Source: Brevibacillus brevis (GTDB lineage Bacteria > Bacillota > Bacilli > Brevibacillales > Brevibacillaceae). Taken from it: 64,000 nt of DNA. Under the pieces are notes generated by a model, which did not search any database, was not told the DNA's origin, and was given only the letters and a program-made list of their open reading frames with translations. This document shows, in pieces, positions 1-10,490 of this stretch; position 1 is the stretch's first letter; each line of letters opens with the position of its first letter. Both the position numbers and the translations under genes were made by a program. Where the stretch lies: the NCBI RefSeq assembly GCF_900637055.1, contig NZ_LR134338.1:3730001-3794000 (forward strand). The letters are read 5' to 3'.

Positions 1-862
1 GACGAAGGTTATGCACCACATCTTCTATCTGATAGTATGCCGATTGGACCATTTCCAAAATCGGAACGAGCTGTTCTTCGTAGTTCACACCACGCTCAAG
101 CTCGCCCATCGCATGTCCTAACCAATCCATGCCCTTTTGGTCACCATGCAATGCGCGGTATGCATCTTGAATCGTTGAATAAACTTTTTCAATGTTCATC
201 CACTTTTTCCGCTGCTGCATGAGCTTCTCGTCTTCGCCAGGCGTGAGGGTTGCCGCCTCAATTTCATCGAGCTGATATTGCAATAGATCGATACGCTGAA
301 CCAGCTCCCGATCATTGCGCGCCATACGCTCCAGATCTTGCTTTGTTTTGCGGTAAGCAGCATACAGGGTGCCGTACTCTTGCTTTGCAGCTCCCAACGC
401 ACTTTCCCCATATGCGTCGAGCCAATTGATATGCTTGTCTGACTGCATCAACATATGCGTATCGTGTTGTCCATGCACCGTAACCAGCCATGGCCCCAAC
501 TCACGCAGCATAGCAAGGGTCACGAGCTGTCCATTGATTCGAATGATACTCTTCCCTTGATTCGATATATCTCGGCGTACCACAAGCATACCGTCTTGCT
601 CAATCTGGACACCGACATTGTTACAAACGGCAAGTCCAGGGTGACCAGGCGGCAATTCAAACAGCCCTTCCACCTCTGCACGAGGCTGACCGTAACGGAC
701 AAAATCAGCCGAAGCCCGGCCTCCCAACAACAGTCCTAGCGCATCGATAATGATGGATTTACCGGCACCAGTCTCCCCTGTCAGGATGTTTAACCCTCTT
801 TGGAAAGAGACTGTCACTGATTTGATGATGGCAAAATTTCGGATCGAGAGTTCAACTAGCAT
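1..862 (-). CDS. recN: DNA repair protein RecN, N-terminal part (cut by window edge)
   Basis: RecN is an SMC-like ATPase of double-strand-break repair. The reading frame is open from the ATG at 860-862 to the window edge, giving about 287 residues of a protein normally near 560-570. The N-terminus carries the Walker A loop (GETGAGKS, about residues 29-36) after an SMC-type start (MLVELSIRNFAI), followed by the Q-loop region (VHGQHD) and the start of the coiled coil. The AAGGTGGTCG ribosome-binding site just upstream supports this start. It follows argR on the same strand after 16 bases, the classic Bacillales argR-recN arrangement. The C-terminal half, with Walker B, lies outside the window. 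Confidence 0.95.
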   Translation of the reverse strand, partial: MLVELSIRNFAIIKSVTVSFQRGLNILTGETGAGKSIIIDALGLLLGGRASADFVRYGQPRAEVEGLFELPPGHPGLAVCNNVGVQIEQDGMLVVRRDISNQGKSIIRINGQLVTLAMLRELGPWLVTVHGQHDTHMLMQSDKHINWLDAYGESALGAAKQEYGTLYAAYRKTKQDLERMARNDRELVQRIDLLQYQLDEIEAATLTPGEDEKLMQQRKKWMNIEKVYSTIQDAYRALHGDQKGMDWLGHAMGELERGVNYEEQLVPILEMVQSAYYQIEDVVHNLR

Positions 863-878
863 CGCAAGCGACCACCTT

Positions 879-1328
879 CTACAACATTTCCATTAAGCGT
901 TTCGTCACTTCATTGGTATTTTCTTTGGAACGGCAAATAATCAGGATGGTGTTGTCGCCACTGATAGTCCCCATGATTTCTTCCCATGGAAGGTTGTCAA
1001 TCAGTTCAGCTACCGCATTCGCATGTCCCGAAAGTGTCTTCAGTACAATAAAATGATCGGCTTGGTCAATGCTAATAAAGGAATCCACAAGCATGCGTTT
1101 CAGCTTTTGCAGTGGATTGAATTTTTGTTCAGCAGGCATTGAATACTTATATCGTCCATCAGGGAGTGGCACTTTTACCAAGTGTAGTTCCTTGATGTCT
1201 CGGGATACAGTCGCTTGCGTCACGTTAAAGCCAGCAGTCCGCAAGCGGTCCACCAGATCATCCTGTGTTTCCACCTCTTGATTGCTGATGATCTCCCGAA
1301 TACGAATATGTCGTTGCCCTTTGTTCAT
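879..1328 (-). CDS. argR: Arginine repressor ArgR/AhrC
   Basis: This is the hexameric arginine-responsive regulator that represses arginine biosynthesis and activates catabolism. The 149-residue protein has the N-terminal winged helix (about 1-70, with the recognition segment [18 protein letters not shown]) and the C-terminal arginine-binding and oligomerisation domain, including the [14 protein letters not shown] segment near the end. The frame stays open further upstream, but the ATG at 1326-1328 has a GGGAG ribosome-binding site 8 bases upstream and matches the family length, so I use it. It lies between nadK (5-base gap) and recN. I am sure of the family. Confidence 0.95.
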   Translation of the reverse strand: MNKGQRHIRIREIISNQEVETQDDLVDRLRTAGFNVTQATVSRDIKELHLVKVPLPDGRYKYSMPAEQKFNPLQKLKRMLVDSFISIDQADHFIVLKTLSGHANAVAELIDNLPWEEIMGTISGDNTILIICRSKENTNEVTKRLMEML

Positions 1329-1333
1329 ATGGA

Positions 1334-2191
1334 TTACTCCCATTCCCCTTGTAATTTCGTTCGTATTGCTTCGAAAAAGCCACCTTTTTTCCACTTGATC
1401 AGCGGGGTAACACACGGTGACTTTTTAATGTAAATCTGATCGCCGCCCTCGAGTCGATACCCAAACTGCCCGTCAATGGACAGTCCCATCTCTTGATGAA
1501 TGGCATCCACTTCGACCCGGATCGTTTGATTGCCTGACAGTACCATTGGTCGGGCCGTCAAGGAATGAGGAGCCACCGGTGTCAGTAATAGCATGTCCAC
1601 ATTGGGCGCCACTATTGGACCGCCTGCAGAGAGTGAGTATGCCGTTGAACCTGTCGCCGTAGAGACAATGACACCATCTCCGCTGAACGTCGCGACGTAC
1701 TCATCATCCAGAAAGACCGCACATTGAATGATCCGGCAAAATGACCCTTTTGCAATCCCTATATCATTCATTGCCGTGTATGTCCCCAGTGTGATTCCTT
1801 TTCGCACCAAACAGGCTTCCAGCATGGCTCTCTTTTCAATGTCGTACTTTCCAGAAAGGAGATTGTCTACAGCCTGAGGCAGATGCTCCGGTTCCGCTTC
1901 CGACAAAAAGCCCAACGTACCTAAATTAATTCCAAAGATCGGGATAGAGTGACCGGCAAGCTGGCGAGCAATTCTGAGTAGCGTGCCATCGCCTCCCAAT
2001 ACACAAACCAAATCCGCCTGCTTCCCCATCTCTTCTACAGATGCGCCCAGTTCTGGATGCCCTACATCTGGTGCGACATGTTCATCCAGGAATACGTGCG
2101 CCCCTCTGTCCTCAAGTAAATACAGCAGTTCCCGTGCAACGATACGTGCTTCGGGTTTTCCTTTGTTCGCTATGATTCCAATTTTCTTCAC
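1334..2191 (-). CDS. nadK: NAD kinase
   Basis: This enzyme phosphorylates NAD to NADP in the cytoplasm. The 285-residue protein shows the diagnostic GGDGTLLR motif (about residues 65-72), the TMNDIGI segment and a glycine-rich substrate region ([22 protein letters not shown], split here only for description). The GTG at 2189-2191 is preferred: a GGGGTGG ribosome-binding site stands about 6 bases upstream, and translation from it gives [11 protein letters not shown], the family's usual start. Longer starts up to 2293 would run into the terminator behind tlyA. It is followed closely by argR and recN. Because a terminator separates it from tlyA, nadK-argR-recN probably has its own promoter. Confidence 0.93.
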   Translation of the reverse strand: MKKIGIIANKGKPEARIVARELLYLLEDRGAHVFLDEHVAPDVGHPELGASVEEMGKQADLVCVLGGDGTLLRIARQLAGHSIPIFGINLGTLGFLSEAEPEHLPQAVDNLLSGKYDIEKRAMLEACLVRKGITLGTYTAMNDIGIAKGSFCRIIQCAVFLDDEYVATFSGDGVIVSTATGSTAYSLSAGGPIVAPNVDMLLLTPVAPHSLTARPMVLSGNQTIRVEVDAIHQEMGLSIDGQFGYRLEGGDQIYIKKSPCVTPLIKWKKGGFFEAIRTKLQGEWE

Positions 2192-2269
2192 GTGGTCCAC
2201 CCCAAAACTGGTTGGTTGGAAATCCTTCTTGAACAACCTCATATTCAAGTATACAACTTCACATGCATA

Positions 2270-2308
2270 AATAAAAAGCCTCGTTTGTGACAAAACTCCC
2301 GAGGCTTT
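2270..2308 (-). terminator. Rho-independent terminator after tlyA
   Basis: The arms at 2275-2283 and 2300-2308 form a 9-bp stem (AAAGCCTCG/CGAGGCTTT), followed on the minus strand by TTTTTAT. It lies 12 bases past the tlyA stop and ends the dxs-tlyA unit before nadK. Confidence 0.8.
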
Positions 2309-2319
2309 GGTTTTTCATC

Positions 2320-3138
2320 CTATTTCAAATTCGCATGCGCAGACGCAACTACCTCTGTCACGCATTGCAACCAAGCTTCCGAATCCATGCCGCCCTCACT
2401 TTTCTGGACATGCATAACAAATTCAATGTTTCCTTCCCCTCCTGTAATCGGAGAGTAATCCAAGCCTTTCAGTGCGAAACCCAATCCACTGGCAAATTGG
2501 CCAATGTCAGTCAGAACGCTCTCGTGTACTTCTGGATCACGGACGATTCCATTCTTTCCGACTCTATCCTTGCCTGCTTCAAATTGAGGCTTGACCAGGG
2601 CAAGGACGTCACCGCCATCGAGCAAAAAACGATACAACACAGGCAATATCAATCGCAGAGAAATAAACGATACGTCAATCGATGCTGCGTTTGGGCGTTC
2701 ATGCTCAAAAGCTTCCGGGTCCATATGACGGAAATTCGTCCGTTCCATGACAACCACTCGCTCATCCTGTCGCAAGCTCCATGCGAGCTGTCCATACCCG
2801 ACATCAATGGCGTATACAAGTCGCGCACCGTTTTGCAGTGCACAGTCTGTAAAACCGCCAGTCGAAGCTCCGATGTCCATCATAACACGATCCTTCATGT
2901 CGATCGCAAAGACCCGCAATGCCTTTTCCAGCTTGAGGCCCCCCCGACTCACATACGGGTGTACCTCTCCCTTCACCGTAATCGCAACATCCTCGGCAAA
3001 TTTGGTTCCCGGCTTGTCACAGCGCTCGCCAGCTACTTGCACAAGGCCTGCCATTACGGCTGCTTTTGCTTTTTCTCTGGTCTCATAATGGCCTCTTTCG
3101 ACCAAGAGAACATCGATCCGTTCTTTCCTTACACTCAT
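2320..3138 (-). CDS. tlyA: TlyA family rRNA (cytidine-2'-O)-methyltransferase (hemolysin-like)
   Basis: The 272-residue protein has an N-terminal S4 RNA-binding domain (about residues 5-65) and an FtsJ-type Rossmann methyltransferase domain (about 80-250) with the SAM motif [15 protein letters not shown] and the catalytic-type lysine segment [12 protein letters not shown]. Family members methylate ribosomal RNA; the old name hemolysin comes from mycobacterial and Brachyspira work. The ATG at 3136-3138 overlaps the dxs stop by 4 bases, so translation is probably coupled. The B. subtilis equivalent is YqxC, which also sits between dxs and argR. The family is sure; the exact rRNA target is not visible from sequence. 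Confidence 0.92.
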   Translation of the reverse strand: MSVRKERIDVLLVERGHYETREKAKAAVMAGLVQVAGERCDKPGTKFAEDVAITVKGEVHPYVSRGGLKLEKALRVFAIDMKDRVMMDIGASTGGFTDCALQNGARLVYAIDVGYGQLAWSLRQDERVVVMERTNFRHMDPEAFEHERPNAASIDVSFISLRLILPVLYRFLLDGGDVLALVKPQFEAGKDRVGKNGIVRDPEVHESVLTDIGQFASGLGFALKGLDYSPITGGEGNIEFVMHVQKSEGGMDSEAWLQCVTEVVASAHANLK

Positions 3139-5021
3139 GCTTCCACTACGCCCTTCGAAATTGGCATCAAGGATCGGACACGAGCAGCGATATTATCAGC
3201 TGTGAGACCGACCTCTTGCCGCTGTTCTTTCACACTTCCATGCTCAACAAAATAATCAGGTACCGCAACAACCTGTACATTCATTTCGTGATAGCCTGCA
3301 CGATTGTAGCATTCAATGACAGCGCTGCCGAATCCGCCCATTTCACAGCCTTCTTCAACCGTAATGATATCGTAGCCTTCCTTTGCCAGACGGAACAAAA
3401 GCTCTTCGTCCAAAGGCTTGCAAAAACGTGCATTGACAAGCATCGGCTTGATTCCTTCTTCTTGAAGCTGATTGGCAGCCGCCTCAGCAATTTCGAATAC
3501 GTGACCAAACGAGAGAATCGCCACGTGTTTGCCTTCGCGTACAATCTCCGCTTTTCCAATTGGCAACACTTGCAGATCGTCATCCATTTTGACGCCACGA
3601 ATTGGCAATCGCGGATAACGATAAGAGATCGGACCGCCCTTATATTCCACTGCTGTCTTCATCATGTGACGCAGCTCATTTTCATCCTTCGGTGCCATAA
3701 TGACCATGTTCGGAATGATGCGCATGAATGCCACATCGTACATCCCTTGGTGTGTCTCCCCGTCTGCTCCGACGAGTCCAGCACGGTCAACGGCGAAAAT
3801 CACATGGAGCTTTTGGCGCGCGACATCGTGGATCAACTGGTCATAGGCTCTTTGCAAAAAAGTCGAATAAATCGCAAAGACCGGCTTCAAGCCTTGTGTC
3901 GCTAATCCTGCCGCAAATGTACATGCGTGCTGCTCTGCAATCCCAACGTCAAACAATCTATCAGGGTACTTCTGTCCAAATGGGATCAAACCTGAACCCG
4001 CTGGCATCGCTGGGGTAACAGCCACGATCGATTTGTCTTCATCTGCGAGCTTCATCATCGTATCCGCGAAAACAGACGTATACGTTGGTGCAGATTTTGG
4101 TGTATCCCCTGACTCGATTTTATACGTACCGATACCATGCCACTTGACCGAGTCAGCTTCAGCTGGCGCATAGCCTAGTCCTTTTTTCGTGATGGCATGG
4201 ATTAAAACAGGGCCTTTTGTATGCTTGGCTGTTTTCAGTGTATCGAGCAAAAGCTCCATGTTATGTCCGTCAATTGGACCAATATACGTAAAGCCTAGCT
4301 CTTCGAAGAGAACGCCAGATACGAGCAAGTACTTCATGCTGTCCTTGAAGCGTTCAGCCATGTGAGCTAATTTGCCCCCTACAGCAGGAATGGATTTCAA
4401 CAATCCTTCGACTTCATCCTTCGCCCATTGATAGTTCTCCGTCGAGCGAATTTTCCCCAAGTAGTTGTGCAAGGCACCAACGTTTGGCGCGATGGACATT
4501 TCGTTATCATTTAACACAACGATGACATTCTTGCGCTCATGACCGATGTGGTTCAAGGCCTCCAGAGCCATACCGCCTGTCAGCGCACCGTCTCCGATCA
4601 CAGCAACGACATGGTTCTTTTCTTTTTTCAAATCCCGCGCAGTTGCCATCCCCATTGCGGCAGACAGCGACGTGCTGCTATGCCCGGTTTCCCATACGTC
4701 ATGCGGGCTTTCCACCATTTTGGGAAACCCGCACAACCCTTTGTACTGACGCAAGGTCGGAAACATCTCCCGGCGTCCTGTCAGCATTTTATGTACATAT
4801 GCTTGATGTCCGACATCCCAGATCAGCTTGTCCTTGGGACTGTCAAAAACATAGTGCAGCGCTAGCGTCAGCTCGACGACACCCAGATTCGGCGCGAGAT
4901 GTCCGCCTGTTTTCGAGAGCGTTTCGATTAGAAACTGACGGATCTCGGATGCCAATGTATGCAACTGCGGTTGCGTGCACTTTTTCAAGTCTTGAGGATC
5001 ATTTATAGTAGTAAGCAGCAT
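3135..5021 (-). CDS. dxs: 1-deoxy-D-xylulose-5-phosphate synthase
   Basis: Dxs condenses pyruvate and glyceraldehyde-3-phosphate in a thiamine-diphosphate-dependent reaction, the first step of the MEP isoprenoid pathway. The 628-residue length is normal. Landmarks are [13 protein letters not shown], the thiamine diphosphate motif [15 protein letters not shown] (about 150), the middle transketolase domain with [15 protein letters not shown], and the C-terminal transketolase domain. The usual neighbour ispA is present, but an opposite-strand peptidase gene now separates the two. tlyA overlaps its 3' end by 4 bases. Confidence 0.97.
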   Translation of the reverse strand: MLLTTINDPQDLKKCTQPQLHTLASEIRQFLIETLSKTGGHLAPNLGVVELTLALHYVFDSPKDKLIWDVGHQAYVHKMLTGRREMFPTLRQYKGLCGFPKMVESPHDVWETGHSSTSLSAAMGMATARDLKKEKNHVVAVIGDGALTGGMALEALNHIGHERKNVIVVLNDNEMSIAPNVGALHNYLGKIRSTENYQWAKDEVEGLLKSIPAVGGKLAHMAERFKDSMKYLLVSGVLFEELGFTYIGPIDGHNMELLLDTLKTAKHTKGPVLIHAITKKGLGYAPAEADSVKWHGIGTYKIESGDTPKSAPTYTSVFADTMMKLADEDKSIVAVTPAMPAGSGLIPFGQKYPDRLFDVGIAEQHACTFAAGLATQGLKPVFAIYSTFLQRAYDQLIHDVARQKLHVIFAVDRAGLVGADGETHQGMYDVAFMRIIPNMVIMAPKDENELRHMMKTAVEYKGGPISYRYPRLPIRGVKMDDDLQVLPIGKAEIVREGKHVAILSFGHVFEIAEAAANQLQEEGIKPMLVNARFCKPLDEELLFRLAKEGYDIITVEEGCEMGGFGSAVIECYNRAGYHEMNVQVVAVPDYFVEHGSVKEQRQEVGLTADNIAARVRSLMPISKGVVEA

Positions 5022-5269
5022 TGGTATTCCTCACTTTCCACTGTTCGTTCTCCGGCGATTGTGCATGCTGCATATCAATCAAGCCACTAGAAAACCCGGC
5101 TTTTCTTATTGCTATAGCCGATTCCGCTTATTTTCAGCTTGATTCATTATAACGGTTTCTTAATAAAAACACCACTTTTGATCAACATATACGAATATGA
5201 AGGCGATATCTTGCATTTTCTGGTAAGATGGTTTGGAATACATAATCCGAACAAAAGAGGTGGACGTCC

Positions 5270-6964
5270 GTGAAGTTCTCACAAATTCAGTATGAGCGCA
5301 TGGATATGGACAAAGTTGAAGGACAATTCGCGCAATTATTGGAAGCGTTTCAACATGCTTCAAGCTTCTCCGAGCAAGATACGATCATGGCTCAATTGAA
5401 CAAACTGCGACAAGAAGTGGAATCTGCGCGGAATGTCGCACAAATTCGCCACACAATCAATACAGAAGATCCCTTCTACAAAGCGGAGCAGGACTATTGG
5501 GATGATGCAACTCCTTTGTATACTGGCATCGTTTCCCGCTATTATCAGGCGATCGTCGATTCACCCTTCCGCGCTGAATTGGAAGAAAAATGGGGAGCAC
5601 AGCTGTTTCGCATCGCAGAGAGCACACTCCGTACATTTTCTCCGGAAGTTATCACTGATTTGCAGGAAGAAAACCGTTTGGCCAGTCAATATGTCGCACT
5701 GAAAGCTTCTGCCAAAATCATGTTTGAAGGAGAAGAGCGAAACCTTTCGGAGATGGTTCCTTTTACAATTGCAAAAGATAGAGACATACGAAAACGCGCT
5801 AATGAAGCGAAGTATGATTATATGCGGCAACATACGGACGAATTTGATCGCATTTACGATACTCTCGTCAAGGTACGCACACGCATCGCCAAAAAACTCG
5901 GCTTCAATAGCTTCGTGGAGCTAGCCTACGCACGTATGAATCGTACCGATTACAACGCAGAAATGGTAGCCAGTTTCCGCCGGCAAGTGCTTGAGCACAT
6001 CGTTCCAGTAGCGTCAAAGCTCGTTGAACGTCAGCGCCAACGCATTGGTGTCGATACACTAGAGTATTACGATCTTTCCTTTGATTTCGCTACAGGGAAT
6101 CCAAGCCCGAAAGGCTCTCCGGAATGGATTGTGGAAAACGGGAAAAAGATGTATGCCGAGTTGTCACCTGAAACCGACGAATTTTATAACTTCATGCTAG
6201 ACAATGACTGTTTAGATCTATTGAGCAAAAAAGGAAAGGCTACAGGCGGCTACTGTGAATACATCAGCCACTACAGACTCCCCTTTATTTTCGCCAATTT
6301 TAACGGTACCTCTGATGATATTGACGTACTTACGCACGAGGCAGGGCATGCGTTTCAAGTGTATGTAAGCCGGGATTTTGAGGTTCCTGAATATCATTTT
6401 CCAACCTATGAGGCATGTGAAATACATTCGATGAGCATGGAATTTTTGACATGGCCATGGATGGAGCATTTTTTCAAGGAAGATACCGACAAATACAAAT
6501 TCTCTCATCTGAGCAGCGGTCTCCAGTTCATTCCGTACGGCGTCTCTGTGGATGAGTTCCAGCATGTTGTCTACGAGAACCCAGATATGACCCCGGCAGA
6601 GCGTAAACACGCTTGGCGTGAAATTGAGCGCAAGTACCTCCCGCATCGCAATTATGCACAGAATGAGTATCTTGAGGAGGGCGGGTTCTGGCAGCAGCAA
6701 ACGCATATTTTCCAAAGTCCCTTCTATTACATCGACTACACACTTGCACAGATTTGCGCGTTCCAATTTTGGAAACGATCTCAATCTGAGCCGAAGCAAG
6801 CTTGGGAGGATTATTTGACGCTTTGCCAAGAGGGAGGCAGTAAATCGTTTCTCGAGCTGGTACAAGTGGCGAAGCTGTATTCTCCATTTGAGGACGACTG
6901 TATACCATCGGTGATTGGCGAGATTGAACAATTTTTAAATAGCATTGACGACAAAAGCTTGTAA
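5270..6964 (+). CDS. M3 family oligoendopeptidase (PepF-like)
   Basis: This is a cytoplasmic zinc metallo-oligopeptidase of family M3. The 564-residue protein has the active-site motif HEAGHAFQ (about residues 353-360) with the downstream glutamate in the EIHSMSMEFL segment, plus the C-terminal family segment ending in YTLAQICAFQFW. There is no signal peptide. The start is GTG at 5270-5272, with AAGAGGTGG upstream. It is alone on the plus strand, divergent from dxs and convergent with ispA, and so interrupts the ispA-dxs pair that is contiguous in many Bacillales. It may recycle peptides; the substrate is unknown. Confidence 0.93.
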   Translation: MKFSQIQYERMDMDKVEGQFAQLLEAFQHASSFSEQDTIMAQLNKLRQEVESARNVAQIRHTINTEDPFYKAEQDYWDDATPLYTGIVSRYYQAIVDSPFRAELEEKWGAQLFRIAESTLRTFSPEVITDLQEENRLASQYVALKASAKIMFEGEERNLSEMVPFTIAKDRDIRKRANEAKYDYMRQHTDEFDRIYDTLVKVRTRIAKKLGFNSFVELAYARMNRTDYNAEMVASFRRQVLEHIVPVASKLVERQRQRIGVDTLEYYDLSFDFATGNPSPKGSPEWIVENGKKMYAELSPETDEFYNFMLDNDCLDLLSKKGKATGGYCEYISHYRLPFIFANFNGTSDDIDVLTHEAGHAFQVYVSRDFEVPEYHFPTYEACEIHSMSMEFLTWPWMEHFFKEDTDKYKFSHLSSGLQFIPYGVSVDEFQHVVYENPDMTPAERKHAWREIERKYLPHRNYAQNEYLEEGGFWQQQTHIFQSPFYYIDYTLAQICAFQFWKRSQSEPKQAWEDYLTLCQEGGSKSFLELVQVAKLYSPFEDDCIPSVIGEIEQFLNSIDDKSL

Positions 6965-6973
6965 TAGGTAGTT

Positions 6974-7014
6974 ACACAAAAAAGCTGGCATTTCCCGTAT
7001 GGGTTGCCAGCTTT
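6974..7014 (-). terminator. Terminator between pepF and ispA
   Basis: A 10-bp perfect stem (6981-6990 with 7005-7014, AAAGCTGGCA/TGCCAGCTTT) is followed on the minus strand by TTTTTTGTG. It is strongest for ispA. The plus-strand side lacks a long T-run but may still serve the convergent peptidase gene. Confidence 0.75.
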
Positions 7015-7017
7015 CCC

Positions 7018-7920
7018 TTATTTATTGCGATCACGCACGTAGTCGGCCAAAGGGCTGAGTGCTGAATTCTCGATTCCCGCATCTGCAAGCGCTGCTTTTG
7101 CCTCCGCAATCAATTCATCAAGACGCGCCTTCGATTCGGCTAGACCAAGAAGCGATGGGTACGTCGCTTTTTCCCGATCCGCATCGCTGCCAACTGCTTT
7201 CCCCAGCTCTTGGGCATCCCCTTCCACATTCAAGATGTCATCCTGAATTTGAAAAGCAAGACCAATGCAAACACCATAGCGTGTCAATGCTTCCATTTGA
7301 CCTTCGGATGCTTCAGCGAGGTAGCCTCCCCCGCGCAAGGCTGCGATCAAGAGATCACCCGTTTTGTGACGATGAATAAATTCGAGCTGATCGAGGTTTA
7401 GGCGCTTGCTCTCCCCTTCGATATCAGCCATCTGTCCGCCAACCATGCCAGTTGCTCCTGCGCGTTTTCCCAGCTCCGCAATCAGTTTCACGGTAGTAGC
7501 CGCTGAAACATCCGCGCGATCCATGTAAGCTTCTGCAATGTATGCGAACGCTCTCGTCAGCAAGGCATCTCCTGCGAGAATGGCTGTTGCTTCACCGAAT
7601 ACTTTGTGGTTGGTCGGTTTTCCGCGACGAAGATCATCGTCGTCCATCGCAGGGAGGTCATCGTGAATCAAGGAGTACGTATGTATCATTTCCAAGGCAG
7701 CCGCAAATGCCACACCCCGTTCAATCGGCTTGTCCAGTGCTTCGAGGACCGCCAACACCAGCATGGGACGCAACCTTTTTCCGCCTGCCATGAGCGAATA
7801 CTTCATGGATTCGTACAAGTTTTCCGGAACTCCTTGCTGCTCAAGGGCAGGCAGGAGTCTTTGTTCTATAAAGGCGGTCTTCTCCACCAAATAACTCTCG
7901 AATGTATGCACGCCGATCAT
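7018..7920 (-). CDS. ispA: Farnesyl diphosphate synthase / polyprenyl synthetase
   Basis: IspA joins IPP and DMAPP units to give geranyl and farnesyl diphosphate. The 300-residue protein has the first aspartate-rich motif HDDLPAMDDDDLRRGKPT and the second FQIQDDILNVEGD, with KTGDLL between them, as in class I short-chain prenyl synthases. The ATG at 7918-7920 overlaps the xseB stop by 4 bases and has a GGAG site, so the 33-codon extension upstream in the same frame is rejected. It belongs to the xseA-xseB-ispA unit. Confidence 0.95.
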   Translation of the reverse strand: MIGVHTFESYLVEKTAFIEQRLLPALEQQGVPENLYESMKYSLMAGGKRLRPMLVLAVLEALDKPIERGVAFAAALEMIHTYSLIHDDLPAMDDDDLRRGKPTNHKVFGEATAILAGDALLTRAFAYIAEAYMDRADVSAATTVKLIAELGKRAGATGMVGGQMADIEGESKRLNLDQLEFIHRHKTGDLLIAALRGGGYLAEASEGQMEALTRYGVCIGLAFQIQDDILNVEGDAQELGKAVGSDADREKATYPSLLGLAESKARLDELIAEAKAALADAGIENSALSPLADYVRDRNK

Positions 7921-8171
7921 GATTCTCCTTCCACGCGAAAAGCCTTCTGCTTTACCTGTCCGTCTTCTTCCACCAACTGGGTAATCTTCGCTTCGATTGC
8001 ATCCAGCTTTTGGCCACAAATTCTGGAAAGAGTTACTCCTTCCTGATAAAGCGTAATCGCTTCTTCGAGGGGAATATCTCCTTCCTCGAGTCGATTGACG
8101 ACTTCTTCCAGACGCTTCATCGCGTCCTCGAACTGCATATCAGTCTCTTGTTCTGTTTTCTTGCGAGCCAC
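7917..8171 (-). CDS. xseB: Exodeoxyribonuclease VII small subunit
   Basis: XseB is the small regulatory subunit of exonuclease VII, which degrades single-stranded DNA from both ends. The 84-residue helical protein carries the family core FEDAMKRLEEVVNRLEEGDI followed by LEEAITLYQEG. The start is GTG at 8169-8171 behind the strong site GGAGGAGGAG, inside the end of xseA (32-base overlap). The tight overlaps on both sides suggest translational coupling with xseA and ispA. Confidence 0.93.
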   Translation of the reverse strand: MARKKTEQETDMQFEDAMKRLEEVVNRLEEGDIPLEEAITLYQEGVTLSRICGQKLDAIEAKITQLVEEDGQVKQKAFRVEGES

Positions 8172-9522
8172 TCTGCTTCTCCTCCTCCCGGTTCACTTTT
8201 TCCACACGCGCAGTCGCACTGCCATCACTTAATCGTACCATGATCTCGTCACCAGGGGCAAACTGTTCCACCGATTTCACGAGTCTGTCATTGGTGTATA
8301 CGAGTGAGAATCCACGCTGCATGACCTTCAGCGGACTCAGTGCTTCCAACGTAGCTACACGAGCTGCGAATGCCATTCTTTTTTGGTTGAGACGCCCCAG
8401 CATCCGTTCGTCCAAGGTGGCGCGGAGTTTAGACAGATTTTTTCTTTTATCCCCGATTTGATCAGCGAGGCGATAGCGCTTGATCTGTTCGTCTAATCTC
8501 GCATAGCGTTCGCGTCTTCTTTCCAGCAAATGCTTCATCGATTGTCGCATCCGCAAATGTGCCCGATCCAATCGTTCTGCGGCTTCCTCGAGCCTCCGCT
8601 CCGGCTGGCGCATCGCATACGAATTGCTCAAGCGTGTCAAACGGTTTCTCTGCTCTGTCATGGTACCACGCACTGCTCGATGCATCCGTATTTCGAGCTG
8701 CCGCACTCTCTCGACCCATTCCAAATAATGCGGTACAGCCAATTCAGCAGCTGCTGTCGGCGTAGCTGCCCGGACATCTGCTACGAAATCGGCGATCGTC
8801 ACATCCGTCTCGTGTCCTACAGCGGAGATGACAGGGATGAGTGATGCAGCAATTGCCCTCGCTACGTTTTCATCATTAAACGCCCACAGCTCCTCAATGG
8901 AACCACCACCGCGCCCAACGATGAGAACATCAATGTCAGGCTGATCGTTCATGATCCGAATTGCGGAGACAATCGATGCAGGTGCATCCGCACCTTGGAC
9001 AACTGCTGGTGAAAGTACAATCTCTGCCTGCGGATATCGCCTGCGAATCGTCGTGCAAATATCTCGAATGGCCGCTCCTGTCGGAGAAGTAACGACACCG
9101 ACACGTTTGGGAAAACGCGGGAGCATTCGCTTCCTCTCTGCTGCGAACAACCCTTCTTGAGCCAATTTTTCTTTCAGCTGCTCAAATGCTAAATAAAGCG
9201 AGCCGAGACCATCTGGCTGCATTTCTTTTGCGTACAACTGATATGCGCCATCCCGTTCGTATGCAGAAATAGACCCGCGTACAATTGCTTTTGCCCCATC
9301 TTTTGGCAAGAAACGCAGGAAGCGGTTATGGCTCGCAAACATGACGACTTTGATACGTGACTGCTTGTCCTTTAGCGTGAAATACATATGACCGCTGGAA
9401 TGGTGGGTAAAATTGGAGATTTCCCCTCTCACCCATATATCTTGCAGGTGGGGTTCCTTTTCCAGCACCAGCTTAATATAACGATTGAGATCACTGACAG
9501 ATAAGATATCTTGTAATGCCAT
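8140..9522 (-). CDS. xseA: Exodeoxyribonuclease VII large subunit
   Basis: This is the catalytic subunit of exonuclease VII. The 460-residue protein has an N-terminal OB-fold (about 20-110, IWVRGEISNFTHHSSGHMYF), the nuclease core with GVVTSPTGAAIRDI and IVGRGGGSIEELWAFNDE, and a long C-terminal coiled coil (about 260-400). The ATG at 9520-9522 has an AAAGGAGGGG site. It lies downstream of folD and overlaps xseB. Confidence 0.96.
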   Translation of the reverse strand: MALQDILSVSDLNRYIKLVLEKEPHLQDIWVRGEISNFTHHSSGHMYFTLKDKQSRIKVVMFASHNRFLRFLPKDGAKAIVRGSISAYERDGAYQLYAKEMQPDGLGSLYLAFEQLKEKLAQEGLFAAERKRMLPRFPKRVGVVTSPTGAAIRDICTTIRRRYPQAEIVLSPAVVQGADAPASIVSAIRIMNDQPDIDVLIVGRGGGSIEELWAFNDENVARAIAASLIPVISAVGHETDVTIADFVADVRAATPTAAAELAVPHYLEWVERVRQLEIRMHRAVRGTMTEQRNRLTRLSNSYAMRQPERRLEEAAERLDRAHLRMRQSMKHLLERRRERYARLDEQIKRYRLADQIGDKRKNLSKLRATLDERMLGRLNQKRMAFAARVATLEALSPLKVMQRGFSLVYTNDRLVKSVEQFAPGDEIMVRLSDGSATARVEKVNREEEKQSGSQENRTRD

Positions 9523-9576
9523 GCGGCCCCTCCTTTACAAAAACTTGGCTTAGCCGTGCATGTAACAAGGACTATG

Positions 9577-9612
9577 CAAAAGAATGGATAAAGCTTATGC
9601 CTTATCCATTCT
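9577..9612 (-). terminator. Possible terminator or attenuator between folD and xseA
   Basis: An 11-bp perfect stem (9581-9591 with 9602-9612) is followed on the minus strand by TTTTGCAT. The stem is A+T-rich and the T-run short, so it may be a partial terminator within the folD-xse transcript. Confidence 0.5.
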
Positions 9613-9635
9613 ATAATAAGTTGCCGATTTTCCTT

Positions 9636-10490
9636 CTATTGTTTTGCTTGCTTTTTTGCTGCCGCAACGGTATTTTTCAGCAGCATCGTAATCGTCATCG
9701 GGCCAACACCGCCTGGAACAGGTGTTAAAAAGCTAGCCACTTCTTTGACTTCGTCGAACTTGACATCTCCAACCAGCTTACCCGTTTCGATGCGATTCAC
9801 ACCAACGTCAATGACGACAGCGCCCGGTTTGACATGCTCCTTGCCGATCATATGAGCCCTACCGGTTGCAACGACGAGGATGTCTGCCTTTTGGGTGTAT
9901 TCCTCGAGATTTTGCGTGCGAGAATGACACATGGTTACCGTAGCATTTTCCTGTTGCAGTAGCAATGAGACCGGCTTACCAACGATGTTGCTTCGTCCGA
10001 TCACCACGGCATGTTTGCCTGCCATTGGGGTGCCTGTGCGCTTGATCAATTCAATAACCCCGTGCGGCGTGCAAGGAAGCATCGTATCATTTCCCAATAC
10101 CATGTTTCCTACACTAATCGGATGGAAACCGTCCACATCTTTTTCAGGTGCTATGGCTTCAATTACCGCATGCTCTGAAATATGAGCAGGAAGAGGAAGC
10201 TGAACCAAAATCCCATTAACGTTCGGATTTTCGTTCAACTGTTGAATGATAACCAACAACTCTTCCTCTGTGATGTCAGCGTCCTTCCTAATAATCTCGG
10301 ATGAAATACCGACTTCCTCGCAGCCTTTTGCTTTCCCACGTACATAGGAGTGAGAAGCTGGGTCGTCCCCCACAATGACAACAGTCAACCCCGGTACGAT
10401 CCCTTGCTTTTTCAATTCAGCTACTTCGTTCGCCAATTCGGCCCGAATACTCTGTGCTACTTCTTTTCCCTGAAGAATGGTTGCAGCCAT
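9636..10490 (-). CDS. folD: Bifunctional methylene-THF dehydrogenase / methenyl-THF cyclohydrolase
   Basis: FolD interconverts 5,10-methylene-THF, methenyl-THF and 10-formyl-THF. The 284-residue protein shows the substrate site [15 protein letters not shown] (Tyr and Lys of the catalytic pair), the QLPLPAHI segment, [14 protein letters not shown], and the NADP-binding region [17 protein letters not shown]. An AAGGAGGC site precedes the ATG. It links to the glycine cleavage genes near 40 kb only through shared folate chemistry. Confidence 0.97.
   Translation of the reverse strand: MAATILQGKEVAQSIRAELANEVAELKKQGIVPGLTVVIVGDDPASHSYVRGKAKGCEEVGISSEIIRKDADITEEELLVIIQQLNENPNVNGILVQLPLPAHISEHAVIEAIAPEKDVDGFHPISVGNMVLGNDTMLPCTPHGVIELIKRTGTPMAGKHAVVIGRSNIVGKPVSLLLQQENATVTMCHSRTQNLEEYTQKADILVVATGRAHMIGKEHVKPGAVVIDVGVNRIETGKLVGDVKFDEVKEVASFLTPVPGGVGPMTITMLLKNTVAAAKKQAKQ

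Noticed and set aside
1343-1415. N-terminal extension of argR
   Set aside because: It would overlap nadK and lacks a ribosome-binding site; the shorter form has family length.
2287-3905. Long plus-strand frames (322 and 279 codons) opposite tlyA and dxs
   Set aside because: The minus-strand genes are certain; these frames have no domains and cross gene borders and a terminator.
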